A stretch of 64,000 nucleotides of DNA. It comes from Bos javanicus (Eukaryota > Chordata > Mammalia > Artiodactyla > Bovidae). This document shows positions 11,779 to 23,441 of this stretch, piece by piece. The notes beneath the pieces were generated by a model. That model was not told the DNA's origin, searched no databases, and saw nothing but the letters and a program-made list of their open reading frames with translations. The position numbers and the translations under genes were made by a program. The number at the start of each line of letters is the position of its first letter. Positions within the stretch are counted from its first letter, which is position 1. The stretch covers positions 558,001 to 622,000 of the forward strand of contig NW_026893640.1 of the NCBI RefSeq assembly GCF_032452875.1. The letters run 5' to 3'.

Positions 11779-13164
11779 GAGGCACATGATCAGTGTATGA
11801 CACCAAACATGATCAGCACATGATCAGTCACATGATCAGTGCATGATAAGCCACGTGATCAGTGCATGATCAGTTACGTGATCAGTGCATGATCAGTCAT
11901 GTGATCAGTGCATGGTAGCTGCGTGATCATTGCATGATCAGCCACGTGATCAGTGCATGATAGCCACGTGATCAGTGCATGATCAGTCACGTGATCAGTG
12001 CATGATAGCCACGTGATCAGTGCATGATCAGCCACGTGATCAGTGCATGATCAGTCACGTGATCAGTGCATGGTAGCTACGTGATCAGTGCATGATCAGC
12101 CACGTGATCAGTGCATGATAGCCACGTGATCAGTGCATGATAGCCACGTGATCAGTGCATGATCAGTCACGTGATCAGTGCATGATCAGTCACGTGATCA
12201 GTGCATGATCATTTACGTGATCAGTGCATGATCAGTCACGTGACCAGTATATGGTAGCTTCGTGATCATTCCATGACAGCCACGTGAGCAGTGCATGATA
12301 GCCACGTGATCAGTGCATGATCAGTCACGTGATCAGTGTATGATCAGCCACGTGATCAGTGCATGAGTGCCACGTGATCAGTGCATGATTTGTCACGTGA
12401 CAGGTGTGTGATCAGCCACGTGATCAGTGCATGATCAGCCACGTGATCAGTGCATGATAGCCACGTGATCAGTGCATGATCAGTTACGTGATCAGTGCAT
12501 GATCAGCCACGTGATCAGTGCATGATCAGACACGTGATCAGTGCATGATCAGTCACGTGATCAGTGCATGATCAGCCACGTGATCAGTGCATGATCAGGC
12601 ACGTGATCAGTGCATGATCAGCCACGTGATCAGTGCATGATAGCCACGTGATCAGTGCATGATCAGTCACGTGATCAGTGCATGATCAGTCACGTGATCA
12701 GTGCATGATCAGCCACGTGATCAGTGCATGATCAGCCACGTGATCAGTGCATGATCAATTACGTGATCAGTGCATGATCAGTCACGTGACCAGTGCATGG
12801 TAGCTACGTGATCATTGCATGATCAGCCACGTGATCAGTGCATGATAGCCACGTGATCAGTGCATGATCAGCCACGTGATCAGTGCATGATCAGTCACGT
12901 GATCAGTGCATGATCAGTCACGTGATCAGTGCATGATCAGCCACGTGATCAGTGCATGTGCAGTCATGTAGTCAGTGATGATAGCGTCATGATCAGTGCA
13001 TGATCAGTCCCGTGATCAGTGCATGATCAGCCACGTGATCAGTGCATGATAGCCACGTGATCAGTGCATGATCAGTCACATGATCAGTGCATGATCAGTC
13101 ACGTGATCAGTGTGTGATCAGCCACGTGAACAGTGCATGCTCAGTCACGTGATCAGGGCCTGCT
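11779..13164 (+). repeat. 23-bp array, B to B, with both B- and A-flank markers
   Basis: About 61 units. B-flank markers (CCAGTATATGGTAGCTTCG near 12241, GAGTGCCACG near 12365, ACAGGTGTGTG near 12400) are followed by markers that normally precede a B block (GTGCAGTCATGTAGTC near 12959, AGTCCCGTG near 13006). The intervening A block is missing. Confidence 0.9.
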
Positions 13165-13388
13165 GAGCTGCGTGATTACTGTCTGCTCATCTGCTTGACT
13201 ATTTCCAGCTGAGCTGCACGATTCCTGCCTGTCATTTCCTTGACAATTGCCACCTGTGCTGCGTAATTCCTGCCTGCTCAGCTACTTGATTATTGCCAGC
13301 TGAGCAGCATGATTTCTCAGAGCTGAGTTCCATGATTATAGCCTGCTGACTGATTCCTGCCTACTCAGCTCTATGTTCATTGCCTCCA
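13165..13388 (+). repeat. Type B block (224 bp)
   Basis: Private variants GACTATTTCCAG (module 1) and GTCATTTCCTTG (module 2). CAGCTACTTG in module 3 mixes A and B states. Confidence 0.92.
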
Positions 13389-14252
13389 GAGGCACATGAT
13401 CAGTGTATGACACCAAACATGATCAGCACATGATCAGTCACATGATCAATGCATGATAAGCCACGTGATCAGTGCATGATCAGTCATGTGATCAGTGCAT
13501 GATCAGTCATGTGATCAGTGCATGGTAGCTGCGTGATCAGTGCATGATCAGCCACGTGATCAGTGCATGATAGCCACGTGATCAGTGCATGATCAGTCAC
13601 GTGATCAGTGCATGATCAGTCACGTGATCAGTGCATGATCAGCCACGTGATCAGTGCATGATCAATTACGTGATCAGTGCATGATCAGTCACGTGACCAG
13701 TGCATGGTAGCTACGTGATCATTGCATGATCAGCCACGTGATCAGTGCATGATAGCCACGTGATCAGTGCATGTCAGCCACGTGATCAGTGCATGATCAG
13801 TCACGGATACGTGTGTGATCAGCCACGTGATCAGTGCATGATAGCCACGTGATCAGTGCATGATAGCCACGTGATCAGTGCATGATCAGTCACGTGATCA
13901 GTGCATGATCAGTCACGTGATCAGTGCATGATCAGTCACGTGATCAGTGCATGATCAGCCACGTGATCAGTGCATGATAGCCACGTGATCAGTGCATGAT
14001 CAGTCACGTGATCAGTGCATGATCAGCCACGTGATCAGTGCATGATCAGCCACGTGATCAGTGCATGATCAGTTACGTGAGCAGTGTATGAACAGCCACG
14101 TGATCAGTGCATGGTCAGACACGTGAACAGTGTATGATCAGCCACGTGATCAGTGCATGATATCCAAGTGATCAGTGCATGATCAATCACGTGATCAGTG
14201 TATGATCAGCCACGTGAACAGTGCATGCTCAGTCACGTGATCTGGGCCTGCT
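13389..14252 (+). repeat. 23-bp array, B to A (38 units)
   Basis: B right flank, TGTCAGCC near 13772 and GGATACGTGTGTG near 13805, matching the series at 9740-9790. It then changes to the A left flank from about 14068 (GTTACGTGAGCAG, AGACACGTGAACAG, ATATCCAAGTG, CAATCACG). Confidence 0.9.
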
Positions 14253-14480
14253 GAGCTGCGTGATTACTGTCTGCTCATCTGCTTGACAATTGCCAGCTGA
14301 GCTGCACGATTCCTGCCTGTCATCTGCTTGACAATTGCCAGCTGTGCTGCGTAATTCCTGCCTGCTCAGCTGCTTGATTATTGCCAGCTGAGCAGCATGA
14401 TTCCTCACACCTGAGTTCCATGATTATTGCCTGCTGACTGTTTGATTCGTGCCTACTCAGCTCTTTGTTTATTGCCTCCA
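14253..14480 (+). repeat. Type A block, consensus-like (228 bp)
   Basis: All five modules and all A states, preceded by TCTGGGCCTGCT. Sequence matches the blocks at 38735 and 57517 as far as I can compare by eye. Confidence 0.93.
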
Positions 14481-15384
14481 GAGGCACATGATCAGTGTAT
14501 GATAGCAAACATGATCAGCGCATGATCAGTCACATGATCAGCGCCATTAAGTCACGTGATCACTACATGATAGTCATGTGATCAGTCCATGCTCAGTCAC
14601 GGTATCAGTGCATGATCAGCCACGTGATCAGTGCATGATCTGTCACATGATTAGTGTATGATCATCCACGTGATCAGTGCATGGCCAGTCATGTGATCAG
14701 TGCATGATATAGACGTGATCAGTGCATGATCAGTCTCGTGATCAGTGCATGATAGCCACGTGATCAGTGCATGATCAGTCACCTGATGGGTGTATGATCA
14801 TTCACGTGACCTGTACATGGTAGCTACATGAACATTGCATGATCAGCCACGTGAGTAGTGCATGATAGCCACGTGATCAGTGCATGATCAGTCACGTGAT
14901 CAGTGCATGATCAGTCATGTGACAAGTACATGGTAGCTGCGTGATCATGCATGATCAGCCACGTGAGCAGTGCATGATAGCCACGTGATCAGTGCATGAT
15001 CAGTCACGTGATCAGTGCATGATCAGTCACGTGATCAGTGCATGATCAGCCACGTGATCAGTGCATGATCAGTCATGTGATCAGTGCATGATAGCCCGTG
15101 ATCAGTGCATGATCAGTCACGTGATCAGTGCATGATCAGCCACGTGATCAGTGCATGATAGCCACGTGATCAGTGCATGATCAGTCACGTGATCAGTGCA
15201 TGATCAGCCACGTGATCAGTGCATGATAGCCACGTGATCAGTGCATGACATTACGTGATCAGTGCATGATCAATCACGTGATCAGTGCATGATAGCCACG
15301 TGATCAGTGCATGATCAGTCACGTGATCAGTGTGTGATCAGCCACGTGAACAGTGCATGCTCAGTCACGTGATCAGGGCCTGCT
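14481..15384 (+). repeat. 23-bp array, A to B (40 units)
   Basis: Carries a near-complete A right-flank series: GCGCCATTAAG, GATCTGTCACATG, ATATAGACGTG near 14707, CACCTGATGGG near 14781, ACCTGTACATGG near 14809 and GAGTAGTGC near 14853. Uniform units follow, one reading GATAGCCCGTG near 15091, then the B left flank. Confidence 0.9.
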
Positions 15385-15608
15385 GAGCTGCGTGATTACT
15401 GTCTGCTCATCTGCTTGACAATTGCCAGCTGAGCTGCACGATTCCTGCCTGTCATCTGCTTGACAATTGCCACCTGTGCTGCGTAATTCCTGCCTGCTCA
15501 TCTACTTGATTATTGCCAGCTGAGCAGCATGATTTCTCAGAGCTGAGTTCCATGATTATAGCCTGCTGACTGATTCCTGCCTACTCAGCTCTATGTTCAT
15601 TGCCTCCA
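15385..15608 (+). repeat. Type B block (224 bp)
   Basis: Consensus B: CACCTGTG at junction 2-3, ATCTACTTG, TTTCTCAGAG, GACTGATTCCTG and CTCTATGTTC. The right flank begins GTGTGTGACACC. Confidence 0.93.
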
Positions 15609-16838
15609 GAGGCACATGATCAGTGTGTGACACCAAACATGATCAGCACATGATCAGTCACATGATCAATGCATGATAAGCCAGGTGATCAGTGCATGAT
15701 CAATTACGTGATCAGTGCATGATCAGTCATGTGACCAGTGCATGGTAGCTGCGTGATCAGTGCATGATCAACCACGTGAGCAGTGCATGATAGCCACGTG
15801 ATCAGTGCATGATCAGTCACGTGACCAGTCCATGGTAGCCACGTGATCATTGCATGATCAGCCACGTGATCAGTGCATGATCAGTCACGTGATCAGTGCA
15901 TGGTAGCTACGTGATCATTGCATGATCAGCCAGGTGATCAGTGCATGATATCCACGTGATCAGTGCAGGATAGCCACGTGATCACTTCATGATTAGTCAC
16001 GTGATCAGTACATGATCAGTCACGTGAACAGTGCATGATCATTTACATGATCTGTGCATGATCAGTCACGTGACCAGTGTATGCTAGCTACGTGATCATT
16101 CCATGACGAACCACGTGAGCAGTGCATGATAGCCACGTGATGTGTGCATGATGAGTTACGTGAGCAGAGTATGATGAGCCACGTGATCAGTGCATGAGTG
16201 CCATGTGATTAGTTCATGATATGTCACGTGACAGGTGTGTGATGAGCCACATGAACAGTGCATGTCCAGCCACGTATTCAGTGCATGATAGCCACGTGAT
16301 CATTGCATGATCAGTTACGTGAGCAGTGTATGATCAGCCACGTGATCAATTCATGGTCAGACACGTGAACAGTGTATGATCAGCCACGTGATCAGTGCAT
16401 GATCAGTTACGTGAGCAGTGTATGATCAGCCACGTGATCAGTGCATGATCAGCCACGTGATCAGTGCATGATCAGCCACGTGATCAGTGCATTACCAGGC
16501 ACGTGATCAGTGTATGTCCAACCAAGTGATCAGTGCATGATCAGCCATGTGATCAGTGCCTGATCAGTAAAGTGATCAGTGCATGGTCAGTCACGTGATC
16601 AGTGAATGATCATCCACGTGATCAGTGCTTGTGGAGTCATGTAGTCAATGCTTGATAGCGCCGTGATCAGTGCACGATCAGTCCCGTGATGAGTGTATGA
16701 TCATCCAATTGATCAGTGCATGATAGCTACGTGATCAGTGCATGATCAGTCACATGATCAGTGCATGATCAGTCACGTGATCGGTGTGTGATCAGCCATG
16801 TGAACAGTGCATGCTCAGTCACGTGATCAGGGCCTGCT
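15609..16838 (+). repeat. Diverged 23-bp array, B to B (54 units)
   Basis: High density of substitutions. Ordered markers: CCAGGTGATC, GTGCAGGATAGCC near 15963, ATCACTTCATG near 15982, CATTCCATGACG near 16098, GATGAGCCACATG near 16242, CACGTATTCAG near 16271, TTACCAGGCACG near 16492 and TGTGGAGTCATG near 16629. Most of this series recurs at 29.75-30.98 kb. Confidence 0.9.
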
Positions 16839-17062
16839 GAGCTGCGTGATTACTGTCTGCTCATCTGCTTGACAATTTCCAGCTGAGCTGCACGATTCCT
16901 GCCTGTCATCTCCTTGACAATTGCCACCTGTGCTGTGTAATTCCTGCCTGCTCATCTACTTGATTATTGCCAGCTGAGCAGCATGATTTCTCAGAACTGA
17001 GTTCCATGATTACAGCCTGCTGACTGATTCCTGCCTACTCAGCTCTATGTTCATTGCCTCCA
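16839..17062 (+). repeat. Type B block (224 bp), diverged
   Basis: Private changes: AATTTCCAGC, ATCTCCTTG, GCTGTGTAATT, CAGAACTGAG and GATTACAGCC. Partner of the block at 30993 within a long-range duplication. Confidence 0.92.
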
Positions 17063-18608
17063 GAGGCACATGATCAGTGTGTGACACCAAACATGATCAA
17101 CACATGATCAGTCACATGATCAATGCATGATAAGCCAGGTGATCAGTGCATGATCAATTATGTGATCAGTGCATGATCAGTCATGTGACCAGTACATGGT
17201 AGCTGCCTGATCATTGCATGATCAGCCACGTGAGCAGTGCATGATAGCCACGTGATCAGTGCATGATCAGTCACGTGATCTGTGCATGATCAGTCACGTG
17301 ATCAGTGCATGATCAATTATCTGATCAGTGCATGATCAGTCACGTGACTAGTGCATGGTAGCCTCGTGATCATTGCATGATCAGCCAGGTGATCAGTGCA
17401 TGATAGCCACGTGATCAGTGCATGATCAGCCACGTGATCAGTGCATGATCAGTCACGTGATACGTGTGTGATCAGCCAGGTGATCAGTGCATGATATCCA
17501 CGTGATCAGTGCAGGATAGCCACGTGATCACTTAATGATTATTCACGTGATCTGTACAAGATCAGTCACGTGACCAGTGCATGATCAGTCATGTGATAAG
17601 TGTATGACCAGCCAAGTGATCAGTGCATGATAGCCACGTGATCAGTGCATGATCAGTCACGTGATCAGTGCATGATCAATCACGTGATCAGTGTATGATC
17701 AGCAACGTGATCAGTGCATGATCAGCCAAATGATAAGTGCATGATCAATTACGTGATCAGTGCATGATCAGCCACGTGACCAGTATATGGTAGCTATGTG
17801 ATCATTCCGTGACGAGCCACGTGAGCAGTGCATGCGTGCCACGTGATCAGTGCATGATATGTCACGTGACAGGTGTGTGATCAGCCACGTGAACAGTGCA
17901 TGTTCAGCCACGTATTCAGTGCATGATAGCCACGTGATCAGTGCATGATCAGTTACGTGATCAGTGTATGATCAGCCACGTGATCAGTGCATGGTCAGAC
18001 ACGTGAACAGTGTATGATCAGCCACGTGATCAGTGCATGGTCAGACACATGAACAATGTATGATCAAACACGTGATCAGTGCATGATTTCCACGTTATCA
18101 GTGCATGATGAGTCACGTGATCAGTGCATGATCAGTCACGTGATCAGTGCATGATCAGCCACGTGATCAGTGCATGATCAGTCACGTTAACAGTATATGG
18201 TCGCTACGTGATCATTGCATGATCAGCCATGTGATCTGTGCATGATAGCCACATGATCACTGCATGATAGCCATGTGATCAGTGCATGATCAGTCACGTG
18301 ATCAGTGCATGATCAGCCACGTGATCAGTGCATGACGAGGCACGTGATCAGTATGACCAGCCAAGTCATCAGTGCATGAGAGCCACGTGATCAGTGCATG
18401 TTCAGTCACGTGATCAGTGCATGATCATTTACGTGAGCAGTGTATGATCAGCCACGTGATCAGTGCATGGTCAGACACGTGAACAGTGTATGATCAGCCA
18501 CGTGATCAGTGCATGATATAGACGTGATTAGTGCATGATCAATCACATGATAAGTGTATGATCAGCCACGTGAGCAGTGCATGCTCAGTCACGTGATCTG
18601 GGCCTGCT
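17063..18608 (+). repeat. Diverged 23-bp array, B to A (68 units)
   Basis: B right flank, then two passes of the GATACGTGTGTG / ATATCCACG / GCAGGATAGCC type of signature, CATTCCGTGACGAG near 17803, and several AGACAC units near 17998-18050 and 18475. Many CACGTG sites are decayed (CCAAGTG, ACACATG, CCATGTG). It ends in the A left flank. Confidence 0.9.
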
Positions 18609-18835
18609 GAGCCGCGTGATTACTGTCTGCTCATCTGCTTGACAATTGCCAGCTGAGCTGCATGATTCCTGCCTGTCATCTGCTTGACAATTGCCAGCTG
18701 TGCTGCGTAATTCCTGCCTGCTCAGCTGCTTGATTATTGCCAGCTGAGCAGCATGATTCCTCACAGCTGTGTTCCATGATTATTGCCTGCTGACTTTTGA
18801 TTCGTGCCTACTCAGCTCTTTGTTTATTGCCTCCA
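18609..18835 (+). repeat. Type A block with 1-bp deletion (227 bp)
   Basis: Module 5 reads GACTTTTGATT, one base short of GACTGTTTGATT. Other changes are GAGCCGCG, GCTGCATG and ACAGCTGTGTTCC. The deletion breaks the minus-strand open stretch, showing it is not maintained. Confidence 0.92.
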
Positions 18836-19607
18836 GAGGCACATGATCAGTTTATGAGAGCAAACATGATCAGCGCATGGTCAGTCACATGATCAGCGCC
18901 ATTAAGTCACGTGATCACTACATGATAGTCATGTGATCAGTCCATGCTCAGTCACAGTATCAGTGCATGATCAGCCACGTGATCAGTGCATGATCTGTCA
19001 CATGATTAGTCTATGATCATCCACGTGATCAGTGCATGGGCAGTCATGTGATCAGTGAATGATATAGACGTGATCACTGCATGGTCAGTCTCGTGATCAG
19101 TGCATGATAGCCAAGTGATCAGTGCATGATCAGTCACCTGATGGGTGCATGATCATTCACGTGACCTGTACATTGTAGCTACATGATCATTGCATGATCA
19201 GCCACGTGTGTAGTGCATGATAGCCACGTGATCACTGCATGATCAGCCACGTGAGCAGTGCATGATAGCCACGTGATCAGTGCATGATCAGACACTAGAT
19301 CAGTGCATGATCAGTCACGTGATCAGTGCATGATCAGCCACGTGATCAGTGCATGACAAGGCACGTGATCAATGTATGTCCAGCCAAGTGATCAGTGCAT
19401 GATAGCCACGTGATCAGTGCATGATCAGTTACCTGAGCAGTGTATGATCAGCCACGTGATCAGTGCATGGTCAGACACGTGAACAGTGTATGATCAACCA
19501 CGTGATCAGTGCATGATATCCACGTGATCAGCGCATGATCATCACGTGATTCGTGTATGATCAGCCACGTGAATAGTGCATCCTCAGTCACGTGATAAGG
19601 GCCTGTT
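18836..19607 (+). repeat. 23-bp array, A to A (34 units)
   Basis: The A right-flank series runs to TGTCCAGCCAAGTG near 19378, then jumps to the A left flank at GTTACCTGAGCAG near 19428. The B block and its flanks are missing, placing a recombination junction at about 19.39-19.43 kb. Confidence 0.9.
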
Positions 19608-19834
19608 GAGCTGCGTGATTACTGTCTGCTCATCTGCTTGAAAATTGCCAGCTGGGCTGCATGATTCTTGCCTGTCATCTGCTTTACAATTGCCAGCTGT
19701 GCTGCGTAATTCCTGCCTGCTCGCTGCTTGATTATTGCCAGCTGAGCAGCATGATTCCTCACACCTGAATTCCATGATTATTGCCTGCTGACTGTCTGAT
19801 TCGTGCCTACTCAGCTCTTTGTTTATTGCCTCCA
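19608..19834 (+). repeat. Type A block with 1-bp deletion (227 bp)
   Basis: Module 3 reads CCTGCTCGCTGC, one base short, which lengthens the minus-strand open stretch to 92 codons. Private changes include GTTGAGC, TTGAAAATTG, GGGCTGCATG, GCTTTACAATTG and CCTGAATTCC. Confidence 0.92.
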
Positions 19835-20584
19835 GAGGCACATGATCGGTGTATGATAGCAAACATGATCAGCGCATGATCAGTCACATGGTCAGCGTAA
19901 CTAAGTCATGTTATCACTACATGATAGTCATGTGATCAGTCCATGGTCAGTCACGGTATCAGTGCATGATCAGCCACGTGATCAGTGCATGATCTGTCAC
20001 ATGATGAGTGTATGATCAGCCACGTGATCAGTGCATGATATCCACGTGATCAGTGCAGGATAGCCACGTGATCACTTCATGATTAGTCACGTGATCAGTA
20101 CATGATCAGTCACGTGAACAGTTCATTATCATTTACGTGATCTGTGCATGATCAGTCACGTGACCAGTATATGGTAGGCTCGTGATCATTCCATGACGAA
20201 GCACGTGAGCAGTGCATGATAGCCACGTGATGTGTGCATGATGAGTTACGTGAGCAGAGAATGATCAGCCACATGATCATTGCATACGTGCCACGTGATC
20301 AGTGCATGATATGTCACGTGACAGGTGTGTGATCAGCCACGTGAACAGTGCATGTTAAGCCACGTGATCAGTCCATGATAGCCACGTGATCAGTGCATGA
20401 TCAGTTACGTGAGCAGTGTATGATCAGCCACGTGAGCAGTGTATGGTCAGACACGAGAACAGTGTATGATCATCCACGTGATCAGTGCATGATATCCAAG
20501 TGATCAGTGCATGATCAATCACGTGATCAGTGTATGATCAGCCATGTGAACAGTGCATGCTCAGTCACGTGATCTGGGCCTGCT
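19835..20584 (+). repeat. 23-bp array, A to A, with A/B flank switch (33 units)
   Basis: The A right flank runs to GATCTGTCACATGATG near 19992, then switches to B-flank markers ATATCCACG near 20037 and GTGCAGGATAGCC near 20053. These continue to the A left flank. A B block must have been removed at a junction near 20.00-20.04 kb. Confidence 0.9.
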
Positions 20585-20766
20585 GAGCTGTGTGATTACT
20601 GTCTGCACATCTGCTTGACAATTGCCAGCTGAACTGCACGATTCCTTCCTGTCATCTGCTTGATTATTGCCAGCTGAGCAGCCTGATTCCTCACACCTGG
20701 GTTCCATGATTATTGCCTGCTGACTGTTTGATTCGTGCCTACTCAGCTCTTTGTTTATTGCCTCCA
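20585..20766 (+). repeat. Type A block lacking module 3 (182 bp)
   Basis: The same 46-bp loss as at 5143. Private states GATTCCTTCC and GCCTGATTCC are shared with the full-length block at 27766, so module 3 was lost here after the two copies separated, or regained there. Confidence 0.92.
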
Positions 20767-21898
20767 GAGGCACATGATCAGTGTATGATAGCAAACATGA
20801 TCAGCGCATGATCAGTCACATGATCAGAGCCATTAAGTCACGTGATCACTACATGATAGTCATGTGATCCGTCCATGCTCAGTCACGGTATCAGTGCATT
20901 ATCAGCCACGTGATAAGTGCATGATCTGTCACATGATTAGTGTATGATCATCCACGTGATCAGTGCATGGGCAGTCATGTGATCATTGCATGATATAGAC
21001 GTGATCAGTGCATGATCAGTCTCGGGATCAGTGCATGATAGCCACGTGATCAGTGCATGATCAATCACCTGATGGGTGTATGATCATTCACTTGACCTGT
21101 ACATGGTAGTTACATGAACATTGCATGATCAGCCACGTGAGTAGTGCATGATAGCCACGTGATCACCGCATGATCAGTCACGTGATCAGTGATTGATCAG
21201 TCATGTGACCAGTACATGGTAGCTGCGTGATCATGCATGATCAGCCACGTGAGCAGTGCATGATAGCCACGTGATCAGTGCATGATCAGACACGATATCA
21301 GTGCATGATCAGTCACGTGATCAGTGCATGATCAGCCACGTGGTCAGTGCATGACCAGGCACGTGATCAGTGTATGTCCAGCCAAGTGATCAGTGCATGA
21401 TAGACACGTGATCAGTGCATGATCAGTCACGTGATCAGTGCATGATCAGTCAGGTGATCAGTGCATGATAGCCAGGTGATCAGTGCATGATAGCCACGTG
21501 ATCAGTGCATGATCAGTCACGTGATCAGTGCATGGTCAGTCACGTGATCAGTGCATGATCATCCACGTGATCAGTGCATGTGGAGTCATGTAATCAATGC
21601 ATGATAGCGCCTTGATCAGTGCACGATCAGTCCCGTGATGAGTGTATGATCAGCGAAGTGATCAGTGCAAGATAGCTACGTGATCAGTGAATGATCAGTC
21701 ATATGATCAGTGCATGATTAGCCATGTCATCAGGGCATGATAGCCACGTGATCAGTGCATACTATTACGTGAACAATGCAGGCGCAATCACGTGATCAGT
21801 GCATGAGAGCCACGTGATAAGTGCATGATCAGTCACGTGATCGGTGTGTGATCAGCCATGTGAACAGTGCATGCTCAGTCACGTGATCAGGGCCTGCT
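20767..21898 (+). repeat. Diverged 23-bp array, A to B (50 units)
   Basis: Carries rare markers shared with 27994-29240: GATCCGTCCATG near 20867, GTGCATTATCAGCC near 20894, TTAGCCATGTCATCAGG near 21718 and CATACTATTACGTG near 21758. Left copy of a duplicated segment. Confidence 0.9.
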
Positions 21899-22120
21899 GA
21901 GCTGCGTGATTACTGTCTGCTCATCTGCTTGACAATTGCCAGCTGAGCTGCACGATTCCTGCCTGCCATCTCTTTGACAATTGCCACCTGTGCTGTAATT
22001 CCTGTCTGCTCATCTATTTGATTATTGCCAGCTGAGCAGCATGATTTCTCAGAGCTGAGTTCCATGATTATAGCCTGCTGACTGATTCCTGCCTACTCAG
22101 CTCTATGTTCTTTGCCTCCA
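21899..22120 (+). repeat. Type B block with 2-bp deletion (222 bp)
   Basis: Module 3 starts GTGCTGTAATTCC, lacking two bases. CCTGCCATC, ATCTATTTG and GTTCTTTGCC are shared with the block at 29241. Confidence 0.92.
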
Positions 22121-22281
22121 GAGGCACATGATCAGTGTGTGACACCAAACATGATCAGCACATGATCAGTCACATGATCAATGCATGATAAGCCAGGTGA
22201 TCAGTGCATGATCAATTATGTGATCAGTTTATGTTCAGCCACGTGAACAGTGCATGCTCATTCACGTTATCAGGGCCTGCT
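22121..22281 (+). repeat. Shortest array between blocks (161 bp, 7 units)
   Basis: B right flank up to CAATTATGTG, then an immediate jump to the A left flank (GTTCAGCCACGTGAACAG). About 0.8-1.1 kb of the usual B-to-A series is missing, so this is a deletion junction near 22.22-22.24 kb. Confidence 0.9.
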
Positions 22282-22509
22282 GAGCTGCGTGATTACTGTC
22301 TGCTCATCTGCTTGACAATTTCCAGCTGAGCTACACGATTCCTGCCTGTCATCTGCTTGACAATTGCCAGCTGTGCTGCGTAATTCCTGCCTGCTCAGCT
22401 GCTTGATTATTGCCAGCTGAGCAGTATGATTCCTCACAGCTGAGTTCCATGATTATTGCCTGCTGACTGTTTGATTCGTGCCTACTCAGCTCTTTGTTTA
22501 TTGCCTCGA
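22282..22509 (+). repeat. Type A block (228 bp)
   Basis: Only 383 bp after the previous block start. Private changes: GAGCTACACG, GCAGTATGATTCC, ACAGCTGAG and CCTCGAGAGG (an XhoI site CTCGAG in place of CTCCAG). Confidence 0.92.
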
Positions 22510-23214
22510 GAGGCACATGATCAGTGTATGATAGCAAACATGATCAGCGCATGATCAGTCACATGATCAGAGCCATTAAGTCACGTGATCACTACATGAT
22601 AGTCATGTGATCAGTCCATGCTCAATCACGGTATCAGTGCATGATGATCCACGTGATCAGTGCATGGGCAGTCATGTGATCAGTGCATGATATAGACGTG
22701 ATCAGTGCATGATCAGTCTCGTGATCAGTGCATGATAGCCACGTGATCAGTGCATGATCAGTCACCTGATGGGTGTATGATCATTCACGTGACCTGTACA
22801 TGGTAGCTACATGATCATTGCATGATCAGCCACGTGAGTAGTGCATGATAGCCACGTGATCACTGCATGATCAGTCACGTGATCAGTGCATGATCAGTCA
22901 TGTGACCAGTACATGGTAGCTGCGAGATCACGGCATGATCAGTCACGTGAGCAGTGCATGATAGCCACGTGATCAGTGCATGATCAGACACGAGATCAGT
23001 GCATGATCAGTCAAGTGATCAGTGCATGATCAGCCACGTGATCAGTGCATGACCAGGCACGTGATCACTGCATTATCAGTTACGTGAGCAGTGTATGATC
23101 AGCCACGTGATCAGTGCATGATCAGTCACATGATCAGTGTATGATCAGTCACGTGATAGGTGTGTGATCAGCCATGTGAACAGTGCATGCTCAGTCACGT
23201 GATAAGGGCCTGCT
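22510..23214 (+). repeat. 23-bp array, A to A (31 units)
   Basis: A right-flank series through CACCTGATGGG and GACCAGGCACG near 23051. A short piece of A left flank (GTTACGTGAGCAG near 23078) and then B-type left flank (GATAGGTGTGTG, GCCATGTGAAC) precede another A block, so flank and block type disagree. Confidence 0.9.
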
Positions 23215-23441
23215 GAGCTGCGTGATTACTGTCTGCTCATCTGCTTGAAAATTGCCAGCTGAGCTGCATGATTCCTTCCTGTCATCTGCTTGACAATTGC
23301 CAGCTGTGCTGCGTAATTCCTGCCTGCTCAGCTGCTTGATTATTGCCAGCTGAGCAGCATGATTCCTCACACCTGATTTCCATGATTATTGCCTGCTGTC
23401 TGTTTGATTCGTGCCTACTCAGCTCTTTGTTATTGCCTCCA
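23215..23441 (+). repeat. Type A block with 1-bp deletion (227 bp)
   Basis: Module 5 reads TTTGTTATTGCC, one T short. Also TTGAAAATTG, GATTCCTTCC, CCTGATTTCC and GCTGTCTG. Some of these are shared with the block at 19608, suggesting relatedness. Confidence 0.92.

Noticed and set aside
19584..19862. 92-codon minus-strand reading frame (also 52605-52883) and 77-codon versions at 5119-5352 and 20561-20794
   Set aside because: These are the same repeat-derived frame altered by a 1-bp deletion or by loss of one 46-bp module, which shows absence of constraint.
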